From the NCBI RefSeq assembly GCF_910592395.1, contig NC_088309.1, forward strand, positions 10,542,501 through 10,606,500: DNA of 64,000 nt, written 5' to 3'. Below the pieces are notes generated by a model that saw only the letters and a program-made list of their open reading frames with translations, was not told where the DNA came from and made no database searches. The stretch is from Lineus longissimus (taxonomy: Eukaryota; Nemertea; Pilidiophora; Heteronemertea; Lineidae). Below are positions 10,380-22,170 of the stretch, piece by piece. Position 1 is the stretch's first letter. Each line of letters opens with the position of its first letter. A program made the translations under genes and the position numbers.

Positions 10380-10717
10380 CCAAAAACCAAAAGCTCAATT
10401 CGTTCAGTTCACAAACTATCAACTCAATGCTACTGATTGGGACGTTCCATCTTAGATTTCACAAAAGTGACAAGTATTTTACACCGAGATGAGAGCAACA
10501 TTCCTTTCCTGTTTCCAAGCACGCACTTTCCTCATTCTCACTCATAGCAGTGCACCATTGTATCTTCCCGCGTCCATTTCGTAGTGCTGACTTTATTCGC
10601 ACGGTTTGCATTGGGCAAGACTGGATTTTGCGACAGTGAAAATTGGTCGATTGCACTTCCGCTTTATTTTCGATGAAATAAATTATTTATTTATTTGTTT
10701 TTTTCTACAAATTCAAC
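10380..10717. promoter_or_regulatory. Putative bidirectional promoter between H3-mimic gene and BCL7
   Basis: The two genes diverge from this interval. It holds the inferred untranslated first exon of the minus-strand gene and the 5' UTR of BCL7. CpG dinucleotides are more frequent around 10560-10660 than in flanking DNA. No TATA box is placed. The call is inferred from head-to-head layout and composition. Confidence 0.4.
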
Positions 10718-13700
10718 ATGATGTCGCGGGCTGTTCGAGCAGAAACGAGAAGCAGAGCAAAGGAAGATATCAAAAGAGTCATAAATGCAATAGACAAAGT
10801 TCGCACCTGGTACGATCTCTTTGTTATGCCGTGCCAAAAACTGCCGGCTTTGTGTTCGTAGTGTAAAATGGGTAACATAATTTCGCCAGTACCCTAACTT
10901 AGCAATTGGCTGGAGGTTCACTACTCTCTCTTTTGTTTACAGGGAGAAGAAATGGATCACAATTGGTGATACCACCATGAGGATATTCAAATGGGTTCCA
11001 GGTAGGACTAGAGAAAAGTTAATGATCATTTGTAGTTTTGAGGTGCCAGCCTGCGCTGCAGTGTCACCTCACCAGTTGGGATTTGCACCACCTCAGTAGT
11101 AGAAGAATCCCCGCCATGAGAAGGGAAGAAGGGAGCCTTGCTTGCCAGTGGCTACATGGTCGCTGGCTATTGTATTGGCTTTTGTATGCCGCTGTATGGT
11201 TACCAGTTGCTAGATTGTTCAAAACCATACATGGAAGAATTGTATATTGCATGGCGTAAATGTATTCGTCAGATTTTGTGTTTGCCATATCGCACTCATA
11301 ATGACCTGTTACCAGCCATTATAAAGGACTGTAGCGTTCAAACTCAATTGGAGAAAAGGTTTGTAAAATTCATCAAAGGACTGCGAAATCAGGAAATACA
11401 CTCGTAAAGGTTACAGTTGGATTATTATTTGCCGGGAGCGTCTCATCAGTGGGGAAAAGTCTAACTATGGTGTTACAAAAGTACAACTGGAATAGGGATC
11501 AGCTGCCTGATGAATGTATAATGCTAAGGGACATCAATAGGGAATTTTGGGGATTGGGGCATAATAGGGTTGCCATCCAAGTTAGGGAATTGCTTGAAAT
11601 GCGGGAGGCAGGTAATCATATTCTCACAAAAGAGGAAATAGACATGATTCTTAACTTTTTGTGTACAGGTTGATTTGATGGAGTATTGTTTTTGGTGTTA
11701 GTTTTATTGTGATAGTTCAAGATGCTAATGTAACTTATTCAGGATCATCTCCAAGAATGAGAGGTTTTCGGGTTCGACTCTCAGTCTTACCTTTTACTTT
11801 GTTTGCCTTATCGTAAACTTGTATTTGCACCCAACTCTGTATTGTCTTATTGCACCTTATTTTTTGTTATCTGTACAACGGAAAGTAGTACGAATAAACA
11901 TATATATATTGGAACAGTTTTTGAAGTAGATTTAAAGAACTCAACCTCTCTGGCACGAGTAAGTAGTAACACACCTACGGTACACAGGAAGAACATAAGG
12001 CTTTTTACAAATTACAGTTGACCTGTAGGCTGTTGTGCATTTCTCAAATATTTCATCAAAACAACACTTTACAGCAGTTTTTCGATAAATTGAAATGTTT
12101 CTTTTCAGTTTCAAATCCAGATTCTAGTCAGGTATGTTAGAGAAATTTCTAAATAAATATTTCAACATTTCAAATTGATATCCTGTAAAGGTGCAAACAC
12201 ACTTATTTCAGGAAACAAATCTTGAGTTATTTCCAAATACTGAATAATTCTGTTCTTCATTATTTTGGAAATAAAACGTTGCTTAGTCGTTGTGTGATTG
12301 TGAATCGTGTAAATTGTGCATGAAAACCCAGTACTCCTCTTGAAGAGAAGAAAACAGGGATTCGTTTATACTTTGAATCAGTATAACATTTGTATAGTGG
12401 TGCTTTAAACAAAAGCAGTATTCATCGAATTCAAGCACTTGTGACTTGTCTGTACTGACATCAGTGCTGAAAAGCATTGAATTGACCACTGCAATATGTA
12501 GTTTTCTGAAACAGTGAATATTTTATGTTTTTATCACTCTGTTTGTTCTGTAGCGAACAAATTTCCGGGCTATGAAGTTCAAGGTAAACTAAGCGTGAAT
12601 GTTCATCTCTCTTAATCAGTCATCATCTGCAAGAAGTCTACTCACTCACATCCTTCATCCATGATTTCAAGAATAAATAAAGATTCGTCTTTATGTGTTC
12701 TGGGTCATATCAGATGGGGAGAATCTGTGTCTGATTTCAATGAAATGTATGTTGCTGCATGTCTCCATCCTTATCAAGTTATGGTTGGTGGTAGAAGCAT
12801 GCCAGGGTAATAAGTTACACATGACCATGAAAGATATGAGGTGTCATAGATAGCTATGAAATGACTCCAAACAATATGTGAAACTATTGGTACAGATATT
12901 ATTTGCTCTTTTTTAGACTTTTCTTAATTTGTGCTTGAGAATTTTCAAACAAAGTTTGATTTATCGTGGAGTAGGGTTTGACATTTCATTGCTTTCGGAG
13001 TCACTTACTTCAGTGTCTTTTAACAATTCGACTCATCATCATTCAGCTATCTTCACCAAGCTTGACGAACATTGATTCACTTCGAATTTCCTGCTGTGTC
13101 ACTCAAGTTGCTTGTGCTGTCGTAAAAGTGTGTCATTTCATAACTTTATCATATATGTTCTCTTCGAGACAGTTTCATGCTAGGTTTACTAACAGTCACT
13201 GTTGATCAATGGCAAGTTAAAAGCAGCAGATATACATCTGTTTCCAGTAAAACTAGGGTGAATGAACAAATCCGTACCCTTCACTCACTGTTTTGTCTTG
13301 CATAAATTAGTGTTGCAGAGTGATGTAGTCCTAAATTGTGTGAAACGAAACTTCACCAGTCCTGTAGTTTTTACTAGTTTACCAAATTAAGAGCATTTCA
13401 CATCTCAAATTTCACCATCCCAGATAATTTTCCTGTGACAAACATAATTTTTGTGGTCGATTTTGATTACCTCATCAATAGATGTGTCAAATATTCATCG
13501 ATGATCTATCTCTGCATGTGTAAATGGTGAGGTGGCTGGGCAACTTAATTGAAAGATACAAAAGTTTGTCTGTGATGTTCCATCCTTGAAAACCAGTGTC
13601 AGTCGCATGCTCCTCCTTTTGCATACACATTTCTACATTCAGGGAAGCAAGTATGGATGACCTGAATCTGAATCTTAGTTTCTTCTAGACTATTCAGCCG

Positions 13701-16259
13701 TGGCTGAGAGATACATGTAGTTGGGGCGCGAAAGACTGATGTTTGGCACGACGCCGATGCAACACAATCACAGTAAAATAAGCCCTAATGGTATAATGCA
13801 ATAAAATGAGGGTGAGCCCTTTACTTTGAAAAAGGCAATACACCTTGTAAGAATGTTGTTGGCGTCACTATAAGGGTCTGCTTCCATTTTGACGGCAAAG
13901 CGTTGTGGTGGAATCAGTCTGATAGATGTGTGAGTTTTGTTTTTGTGAACTACTTTTCAGGGTGTTGGAAAGAAAGGAGTCTTCCGCAAAGGAGCTCGTG
14001 TTGCGAAGGAGGAGGGCTCTGAAAAGGCTGAAGAGAAAAACGGCGAAGGTATGGGTTAGTTTCAATAGTATTAATTGTACTGGAACCGGTTTGGACTACT
14101 CGGAAATGTTAAGCTTTTTTGTAGTGGGCAGCTAAACATATGTCTGTAATTATCTATTGCTATGATAGCATTTCAACTTTTTGAAAGCAGTATGGTGTGT
14201 GTAACAAGTTAATGCATTTGTTCAGGGAATCGTTTTCTGTAAAATGTCTTTAATAATACACTTGTCCGCTTTATCAGAATGCATTGCACCCTGTCCCATC
14301 ACTTGGCACTGCAGTTATATTTAAGTGTCAGCTTGGTTTGTGGTAAGTTGCGTATGATCAATATCACATGTATCAACGCATGGTTTACTTGCTCCAAGAA
14401 ATGATTGTGAGGCATCCTGAGAGATGATGACCATGGTCAGCCTCATGAGCATTACGCATAAACAATTAGGACACTGTTGTTTTCATTTTGAAACAGATTG
14501 ACTAATTGTTTGCTGTATATGCACCCTGAAAACAGCTACTGCTTATTTTGATTTGTCCTGTATGATATTTCTGCCTTTCATTTTGCCTGCAGCGCCAAAG
14601 TCCACTTCAAAAGTTTCGATAGAGGACTGCAATGAAGATAGCAACTCTGTGGCCGACTCCAACTCGATGATCAGCTCTACCAAGCAGCCTCGTACAATAG
14701 GTGTGCTTTCTGTAGCTTTAGTTTCACTGCGGATTGCTTATACTCGTCAGAAAGATAATCTTGGCACTGCTTCGTCGCCTTGCATCAGTTTCATCCACAT
14801 CACACATCAAAAACTGAATACCTTGCAGCTATGTATAAGTTCCAGATGCAGATTAATCCTTCAAAAACTTCAGCACAGAGATTTGCTTCGGAGAACCTCG
14901 TTTTAGTGTCCTTCAATCCGTTTTCTCATTGCATTTTTATAGTGGCTATATTTGTTTGTCATTAGCTTTTTTTACATTTAATTTCTTTGTCCATCTGTGC
15001 ACCTGAGTCATAACTCTGAGATGTTGGAGAAGGCATGTTAAAGATGGCATTATCCAGTTTTTCAAGTTAAACTATCAATTCTAACTACATGTAGCGGAAA
15101 CCCTCTGGAACCGATGGCCACATCGGAAAGTGGGTTAAAGAGAACAGTGGTCGTCTGATTTGCTTCCTGTTATTAAAAAAATAACAATCTTCATACAGTT
15201 CCTGATTTTTTCCATCCTTCTTTTCCAGCTCCACAAACATTCAATGAAGACAGTAACTTGAACTCGCAAGATTCAAACCTGTCGTCAGAGAACTACAGCA
15301 ACTACGAGGACTCGAACATGTCCTTCCCTGCCACTGTCTCCAACCACGGCTCAAATGCTGATGACACGAACGACGCTAACCCCGACATGCGATTAGGTAG
15401 GTGGAGCGTGTTGTGTAATGTTTTTCCCAAAACTGTATCGAGTGTGTGCCAGTTATTGCGAAAGACAAGTCTTCTTTCTAGCAGCATTAGGTGTCGTCAG
15501 AATAGGGCATCCTTATGTATAAACTTTGCAAATTTGATGTGTAATTTTGATCTGTCTGTTCTTATCGATAGTGTTGACCTTTGAATCCATCGTCAAGCAC
15601 TGTATTACATATAATTCATGAAGAGAATTGATGTTGAAATGATTTCTGATCATGATACCCAGAATGAGGGAAGAGTTTCTTAAATGGTTCTGGGCTCTGT
15701 TTTGCACTGTACATGTCTTTTGTTTTCCAGCGATGAGTTTGATTGGTGAAGAACAAAAGAAGAATATGAACAGGGATAGTCGAGGTGTGTTTTCAAACTG
15801 ATGAACTGACATCACCTGATGAAGTCAAGAATTGAAACGAGAACCTTGAATGTGTCAGAATATAGATTCTGGCACGTCCACCGAGGCCCGTGAACTAATC
15901 TCAGAATGGTGTTTACTGAAATGTGGTTTCTGAACTCCAATATCATCTCAAGTAACTGATAAGGACGGATTGTTATGAAGACAGAATTGGTATACTTCTA
16001 CTGTAAAGCTTTAATTCAAGGAAAACGACTGTTTAAGAAGGTGCACTTCTTTCTTGGTAGATTGAGATTTAAATTCTGTTCAATTAAAGTGCTGATAAAT
16101 TAGTCTATTGCTCTTAAGAGTTTTAGCTATTGCATAATCTGTTTCGTTATTCTTACAGATTCTGGCCCACCTGTTCTTGAAAGAGAGAGTAGTGAACCAC
16201 CAACAAAGAAATCACGGACAGAGTCGTCATCCAAAGAAAATTCGAATAGCTCGAGTTGA
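10718..16259 (+). CDS. BCL7: BCL7 family protein, BAF (SWI/SNF) complex subunit
   Basis: Eight coding exons: 10718-10809, 10943-11001, 12109-12131, 13961-14048, 14593-14700, 15229-15396, 15731-15784, 16159-16259. All phases agree; the product is 230 aa, close to the vertebrate paralogues. The N-terminus has the BCL7 signature ([19 protein letters not shown], then [19 protein letters not shown]). After it comes a low-complexity Ser/Asn/Asp/Glu-rich middle and a C-terminal PPTKKSR motif like the vertebrate end. Known role: small accessory subunit of BAF chromatin remodellers in the nucleus. Two adjacent ATGs (10718 and 10721) are possible starts; the first is used. AATAAA at 16963-16968 is a good polyadenylation signal. 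Intron 2 holds a LINE remnant. A, B or C paralogue identity cannot be assigned, since invertebrates usually have one. Confidence 0.93.
11100..11680 (+). mobile_element. 5'-truncated non-LTR retrotransposon (LINE) remnant
   Basis: Translations of 11138-11404 and 11449-11670 (different frames) match the C-terminal end of LINE reverse-transcriptase ORFs: [29 protein letters not shown] and a conserved DLLP. The frame is broken between the two parts, so it is dead. It lies in intron 2 of BCL7 in the same orientation. Confidence 0.7.
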
Positions 16260-16990
16260 AGACAAAGTACCTAGAATCTTATTGTATTCATGGAGGACTT
16301 CCTTAGTCATTAATGAACTTTTGTAACTTATTGTTTTTAACGAGCTGACCTGTTAAGGGAACAAACCACTTTTGTCCATGTAATACCATGATAGCCCCTG
16401 ATGGAGCATAGTTGGATTTCAGCTGACCTGGGATTTGATAAGATGTCACTTTCAAGAAGTTCAATAGAATGGTGAAATTAGCTATTGTTCTTGATTCTGT
16501 GGGTTCCTGATTATTATGAATACCGGGTAACTTATGTTCAGTATAACCACGTAACCTAAGTTTTATTTGTTATGTTAGTAATTGTCTGGTTGTTGTGTTT
16601 TTCTTTGAATCTCTTTCAGTTCTGAATCTTTGTTTGTTTTTTGTCTTCAGGGAAATTGGCTGTTAATTGGGGGGTCTTAATTATCTTTTTTTTAACTGTA
16701 AGCATAGAGTAGGCCCATTCTTGCTTTGACATTCAACAACTAATACCCGGAACTGAAATGAGTGGTTCTCCTTAAAATGCAGTGGTTTTGAGCATTTATG
16801 AATATTGTCTTCTTTTTAAGATGGTTAGGGCATATTCGATATAAAAATTGTCTGTTCCTGTACCGGTAACCTAGTATTTACAGACAACAGCTAATAGGTG
16901 ATATGAGGCAATCAAATGTCTCATATTCTTGGCTACAGCTTATATTGTGACAAGAAAAATGTAATAAATGAAAATATTCAAAGATCTTAT
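16260..16990 (+). other. BCL7 3' UTR
   Basis: From the TGA at 16257-16259 to just past AATAAA at 16963-16968. No further coding exon is seen. The end point is inferred from the signal only. Confidence 0.55.
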
Positions 16991-19900
16991 TTTGTCTGAA
17001 AATATCTCATCTTATCTTTATGGCCATGCCAGATTCAGAAGTGTTTTCAGGTCGTCAATTTTTTGTGTGTTGAGATCTAAGGTCCCCAGTTCTATGTGTC
17101 CCTGATCTATAGATGTTTTATGCATTTTGGGTTCCATGTTTCCTGGGTTCGATGCACAACAAAAAATTTGGCAGATTTCTTGAAAGGTCAAACATCTTGG
17201 CAGACAACTGACATTATCAGGTCTTTGGCAGAGCCATAAAAAACACCTATTCATAATCAATTCAGGAGTGGAGCATACATTTTTTGGGCATTCTACATCC
17301 AAAATTGCAAGGCAAAAACCCACAGTATGAGGCAGTTTCTCTGGAGTGCCAGGCAGTCAAAGAAATTATTTCTTGGACTGTTGACTCCATCAGAGACACA
17401 GAGACAATGCTGTCCTTGCAAAGCATTTGGCTTGAAATGAGGCCTTATAATTTTATTTCTTTTGCAGCTCCAATCCTGCAATGTTACGCCATACACTTAA
17501 GCAAACCAAATGACAATGGATAGTACAATTTTTATTCTAATAAATACAAATAATGAATAAAGCGCACTAATTCACATCCAGAGCTGAAACTACAAAGTTG
17601 AAACTGGGATGATACAATCTCAAGTAAAGGCGAATTTCTGAGAACTTCTCACCAACTTTTGCCAAGGACAAAAGAAGGAACACAAATTTCACAATCTACA
17701 AGTGATCAGTGCTTTTTCTCACGGCTTCAAATCTTTCTAAAGACAAAAGCCCAATGAATGTTATGCATAACAAGCAACGCTAATTCACAAACAGCATGAA
17801 AGAGTTAACAGTTTTGGGGGAACTCCACATAACTGTCAGGTAATCACTCTCTGAACTGATGACAGACTAGCCTGAACTTTTCATTATTGACCACTCCTCA
17901 GTGAAAACGAATCCAACAAAAATGGGGTCATTGTATACAGTGGTACTGTATTACCCCGATGAGAAGCAAATGGGTTCATTGTATACAGTGGTACTGTATT
18001 ACCCTGATGAGAAGCTCAACGTCCATCACTAGTAGCTAAGATATTTGTGCGTACCGGTTTGACTACAGGCTGAAGTTGACGATGTACTCCCGACGGAGCC
18101 ATTGGGTGCTTTGCCTGCTCATTGACCGAGGCATGGTGACTAAGGAGACAGTGACCGGGTTGGCACTAGCTGATCAACGGACATATCCACAGGGCGGCAA
18201 TTCGCATCTTCTCATCTTTTCTCATTTCTGCCTATTCACGTGAATCAAGTTTTACAAGGAAACCTTCTCCTTGCGTAGCGTGGGGTACCAACCCACCGCA
18301 GATTCAGGATCGTGCAATGGTTTCCAAATAGCCTCCACCCACCCCCGACTCGACCGATTGTAGTATCCATTCGCAATAGGCGTAACCACCGTCCTGCCCC
18401 TTTGAGGTCACCATCTCTCAGGTGCTAACAAAGGGGCAATCGGGTCTCAAATTTTGGCAAAAGGAATGGACCCTATTGACACTTTCCGACCAATCAGAGT
18501 GTCACCAGTTCAGAGCGCAATCACCTGACAGTTATATAGAGTTACACCAAAATGCTAACAATTCATTACATTTGTGAAAAGGTGTTGATTATTTCAATAC
18601 ATTCAGTAGACCCAAATCAACGATCTCAGGAAGGTGCTTATGTGACATATTGCATGGCTTTTAAAACAGAAAACAAACCAGTCACTAGTCAGTTCACTAA
18701 ACCAAATTGGAATATTCAGGACAAGGACAAAAGGCTAACAATTCATTACACATTTGCAAAAAGGTGTTGATTATTTCATCAGCTACTGTTCAAAGCAGGT
18801 GTTCCCGATGCGCGGTTTGAAGTGTCTCCGAGCATCCTGTGATGGTTTCCCTTGGGCTATGTGACAGATGCAGCACCAATATTGGACAACAACTGAAAAA
18901 GAAACCAAACTATTATAACTAGCATAAATTTGTATGCCATTAGACGTAGAAATACGAATAGAACACAAATATCTGAATCAGACAACTCGACTAGGATGCT
19001 GGAACTCCCAATCGACATTTTTTTGGATGAGATGAACGCCCATTTGTCAAAAATGCGGGCGCCATGACATTTTTTTGCGCACTGCACAAAAATCATGAAA
19101 TACTGCATCAAAGGTGAAAATGCGGGTCAAAATCTATGTATGTTTGAGCTATGATATCTTATTTATCAACGTACTGCCCAAAGAAGTCTATAATTGCGAA
19201 AAGAAACGTAAAATCGAAGTTTTTGAGGAGAAATTTTGAAGTTCCCGCCCAGTGAATTTACCACCTGGCAGACGATTGTGTGATGACGTCATCGTCCTCC
19301 ACTGCGCGGCGGATACGGCCGAGATGACTGATAGTACCCGACGACGATAACAACAACACAATCTCCGATAATCTGCTCAGCTGAAATATCTCTGACAGCA
19401 CTTCATTGCGTGAAGGTGCCGTTTTACCATAGTATTTATCAAATGTCCCAGAAAACAATTGTTAGGTGACAAAATTAAATCAACAGAACTGTTCTGACCA
19501 AGAATTGGCTCAAAATGTCCAAAATTTGTGTTACTTTGAATAAACTATGGAGAACTATTTCGGCAACCGCATCACATTTACCACGAACTTGGAAAAGTAG
19601 CAGAGGAGAAATTGTCTTCTCAGATGAAAAGATTTTGTGAAGAAAGAAGATAGTGACTCATATCAAAATCACGCACGAGTGACACTCGTAAAACAATGTA
19701 GTTGGTTACATGCCTTATCAACTTGTTGACAGTGTTCTTTAGCAGGCGACCTCGAAGTTGGACAATAATTTCTCCCATTTAAGACTGCTAAAAAGGTACC
19801 TTTTTTCCCTTCAAATCCCTTGCATGTCATGAATGATGTAGGGGCCTACATCATACATGCACTGCACAGTCACAGGTAGGTTAACACCTCGTATGGATCA

Positions 19901-20048
19901 TGGATGGATTCATGGAAAATCTTTCAAGCAACATTCATTTCAACTTTTTTATGACAGTATTTATATCTTTGTGGGTTTGTGCATTGTATGTGTTTTATAT
20001 ATTTCTTTCAAAGGGCTGACCCGGCCCTGTCCGTGGCCCTGTATACTC
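16991..20048. other. Intergenic stretch without a recognised gene
   Basis: Short open frames exist on both strands around 17.0-17.5 kb and at 19.26-19.46 kb, the latter starting only with TTG, but none matches a family I know or links by good splice sites. It contains a doubled segment of about 48 bp at 17922-18016 (shared TTGTATACAGTGGTACTG) and a direct repeat of about 50 bp at 18554 and 18734 (shared GCTAACAATTCATTACA). CpG is locally raised at 19.26-19.35 kb. Confidence 0.4.
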
Positions 20049-20051
20049 ACT

Positions 20052-21069
20052 GGGTGAGTTTTAAAGTAGGTGTTATCACCGGGTGTTAACACTAACCCCT
20101 AAGATTACACCAGAAATAAACTGCTCAGTGTCAACACTGAGTGTCAGCTAATCTCAGTTTAAAGTCAGTGTTTGGTGTTCCAGAAAGTGTTAGTGTCACA
20201 CTAACACCAGACTTAATTTCTACTCGGTGTTATCGTGGCCAGAATTTCAAGGCATTTTCCATTGCACTAACACTAAAGCCTTAGGGATAACACCCGACCA
20301 GAGTCTACAGCTCTCAACTGGTGTTAGCAGCCATCTTGGATCAGAAAAGAGAAAATGATATTTGTACCATTTCAACAAGTTGTAGCAGGGATTTTGGGAC
20401 CGAATCGAGGACCAAATCATGTGAGACGAGCTGCTTTATCTACAGAGCCTGCAGAGAAACACTTGCGGTTAACAGATAATGAAATACAGGTGCTATCAAC
20501 TGAATTTCATCACCACATCTTGGCCCATGGACAAGGTGGGGCCTCTTTCAATTCATCCCAGCGGCGAATTGACATTTTTCTGTCATACCTGGCGTCAGGA
20601 GGCTATTATAGGCAGCATGCTTATACTCATGGGGTAGCAACCTGCACTGCTCTGAAATATACCCATGAAGTTGCCGACTACATGCAAGAAATAGCTCAGC
20701 AACACATCCGTCTGCCACAACCTGCCGAATTTCAGGCTTTGTCCTCACCACTAAAGGACACTCATGGAAATGACCTCAACGTCATTTTGTACATTGATGG
20801 TGTCGTCATCAGGATTCAACACCCAGACCACGCTGGGGACGCTTACTACTGCGGTAGACCAGGGAAGTCATGCGATTCAATTAACGTTCAATACGTGGTG
20901 GAAAAGAACGGACGATGGCCACTCTTGACACTAACAGTAACACTAACACCGGTGTAACACTAACACCAGCACCGGTGTGACACGACACCGAGTTCTCAGA
21001 GGTTGAAATTAACACTGACACTAACACTAATCGCCAACACTAACACCAACACCTACTTTAAACTCACCC
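20052..21069 (+). mobile_element. PIF/Harbinger-type DNA transposon, truncated
   Basis: The termini GGGTGAGTTTTAAAGTAGGT and its near-perfect reverse complement (21047-21069) bound 1018 bp flanked by ACT on both sides (20049-20051 and 21070-21072), a 3-bp duplication as usual for PIF/Harbinger. Subterminal regions on both sides are packed with GTGTTA/TAACAC words. The interior codes for only the front of a DDE transposase, so the element cannot move by itself. Confidence 0.8.
20355..20957 (+). pseudogene. Partial PIF/Harbinger transposase
   Basis: A 200-aa open frame. The N-terminal half has the helix-rich region (RRIDIFLSYLASGGYY). Residues about 146-185 hold the first catalytic Asp (YIDGVVIRI) and the CGRPGKSCDSINVQ block that answers to the NRKGxxSxNVQ motif of DDE_Tnp_4. 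The second Asp and Glu are missing: the frame runs directly into the right subterminal repeats. An internal deletion in an autonomous copy is the likely origin. Confidence 0.75.
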
Positions 21070-21312
21070 ACTGTATAATGTATCGCACTTTGACATTGGC
21101 TGCCCACAAATTGAAAAGTTGGAAAAGTATCCGTAAGATTAGTCTATTGGGTGATGTAGAAAGTGTACTTTTGAATGATGATACTGCAGCTGGACAAATT
21201 ATTGTTATGTTCCCTCAACAAATACCAAGACGAACTCTGTGCACTAATGAATATTGTTTTAAATTTGTTGATGTCATTCATCTTGCACTTGCAGGTAAAT
21301 CAGAACGCCAAG

Positions 21313-22170
21313 ATGACAACTTACGGAGTACTTAGCTATATTGAAGCAAAACGAAACAAGTCTCTTCCGGTGAAAAAAAAAGACATTATTATTGACTTGC
21401 TTAAGGATGAGCCGATGCCTTTCCGTGATCCTAAAGTGATGCACCGAGTAATCACGGATGCAGAATGTGAAGGAAAGGAAGTCCTCATAATCGGTGATGT
21501 TCACGGCTGCCTTGAAGAGTTAAAAGATTTACTGGTTAAGTGCGACTTGTTAGAAGATGGTGTAGTAAGAGACGGTGCCATAGTGATTCTCTGTGGTGAT
21601 ATAGTAATGAAAGGTCCACTTAATGTCGAGACATTACGCTATATGAAGCATGCAGGCATTTTGGCAGTAAGGGGTAATCAGGATGACAAGTGTATACTAC
21701 GGTACACCGACAAAGTAAACGGTATACCTTTTATGACTAAGAATCTGTGGATGGAAGGCTTGACTGCAGATGATATCGAAGTTCTCCTTGACCTTCCTTA
21801 CTCTATATCAATCCCAAGCGTTAAGACTGTCATTGTGCATGCTGGAGTGTTCCCAGGTGTACCGTTGGAGGAACAAAATCGATTTGTCTTGACATACATG
21901 CGGAGTATACACTCAAAAAATGGAACTCTAGCACCTAGTCCTGCCACAGTGAAAGAAGATGAAGACCAGCCATGGGCAAAATTGTGGCGTGGTCCGTATC
22001 ATGTGTATTTTGGCCATGATGCGAGGCACGGACTACAGCAGTGGGATTTCGCAACTGGCTTGGATACAGGCTGTGTGTATGGGAAAAAAATGACTGGAAA
22101 ATTTGTTGCTGGTCGACGCCAAGGTGAATTTATAAGTGTTGATGCCAGGAACACATACTGGAAAGTATAA
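21313..22170 (+). CDS. ApaH-like (ALPH-type) metallophosphatase
   Basis: Single-exon frame of 285 aa from ATG 21313. Metallophosphoesterase motifs in order: GDVHG at 61-65, GDIVMKGP at 95-102, GNQDD at 121-125, HAG at 176-178 and GHDARHG at 234-240. The KGP in the second motif and the GHD-xxGLQ end are typical of ApaH-like rather than PPP Ser/Thr phosphatases. Relatives cleave diadenosine polyphosphates or act on mRNA caps; the substrate here is not known. The frame stays open upstream to an ATG at 21175 (331 aa), but those 46 residues look unlike the family and an acceptor-like TTGCAG ends at 21294, so the later start is preferred. AATAAA at 22876-22881 may end the transcript. It begins about 240 bases after the Harbinger element. 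Confidence 0.85.
   Translation: MTTYGVLSYIEAKRNKSLPVKKKDIIIDLLKDEPMPFRDPKVMHRVITDAECEGKEVLIIGDVHGCLEELKDLLVKCDLLEDGVVRDGAIVILCGDIVMKGPLNVETLRYMKHAGILAVRGNQDDKCILRYTDKVNGIPFMTKNLWMEGLTADDIEVLLDLPYSISIPSVKTVIVHAGVFPGVPLEEQNRFVLTYMRSIHSKNGTLAPSPATVKEDEDQPWAKLWRGPYHVYFGHDARHGLQQWDFATGLDTGCVYGKKMTGKFVAGRRQGEFISVDARNTYWKV

Noticed and set aside
12132-13960. Extra BCL7 exons in the third intron
   Set aside because: Phases of the flanking exons already match, and no coding segment with splice sites was found.
17018-17523. Open frames of 101, 79 and 67 codons on both strands
   Set aside because: No family recognised, starts doubtful, and the frames overlap on opposite strands; a decayed element is possible but not shown.
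19258-19458. 66-codon frame on the minus strand in CpG-rich DNA
   Set aside because: It opens with TTG, not ATG, and has no recognisable product.
21175-21312. Upstream start for the ApaH-like phosphatase (331 aa)
   Set aside because: The extra residues are unlike the family, and an acceptor-like TTGCAG lies between the two starts.
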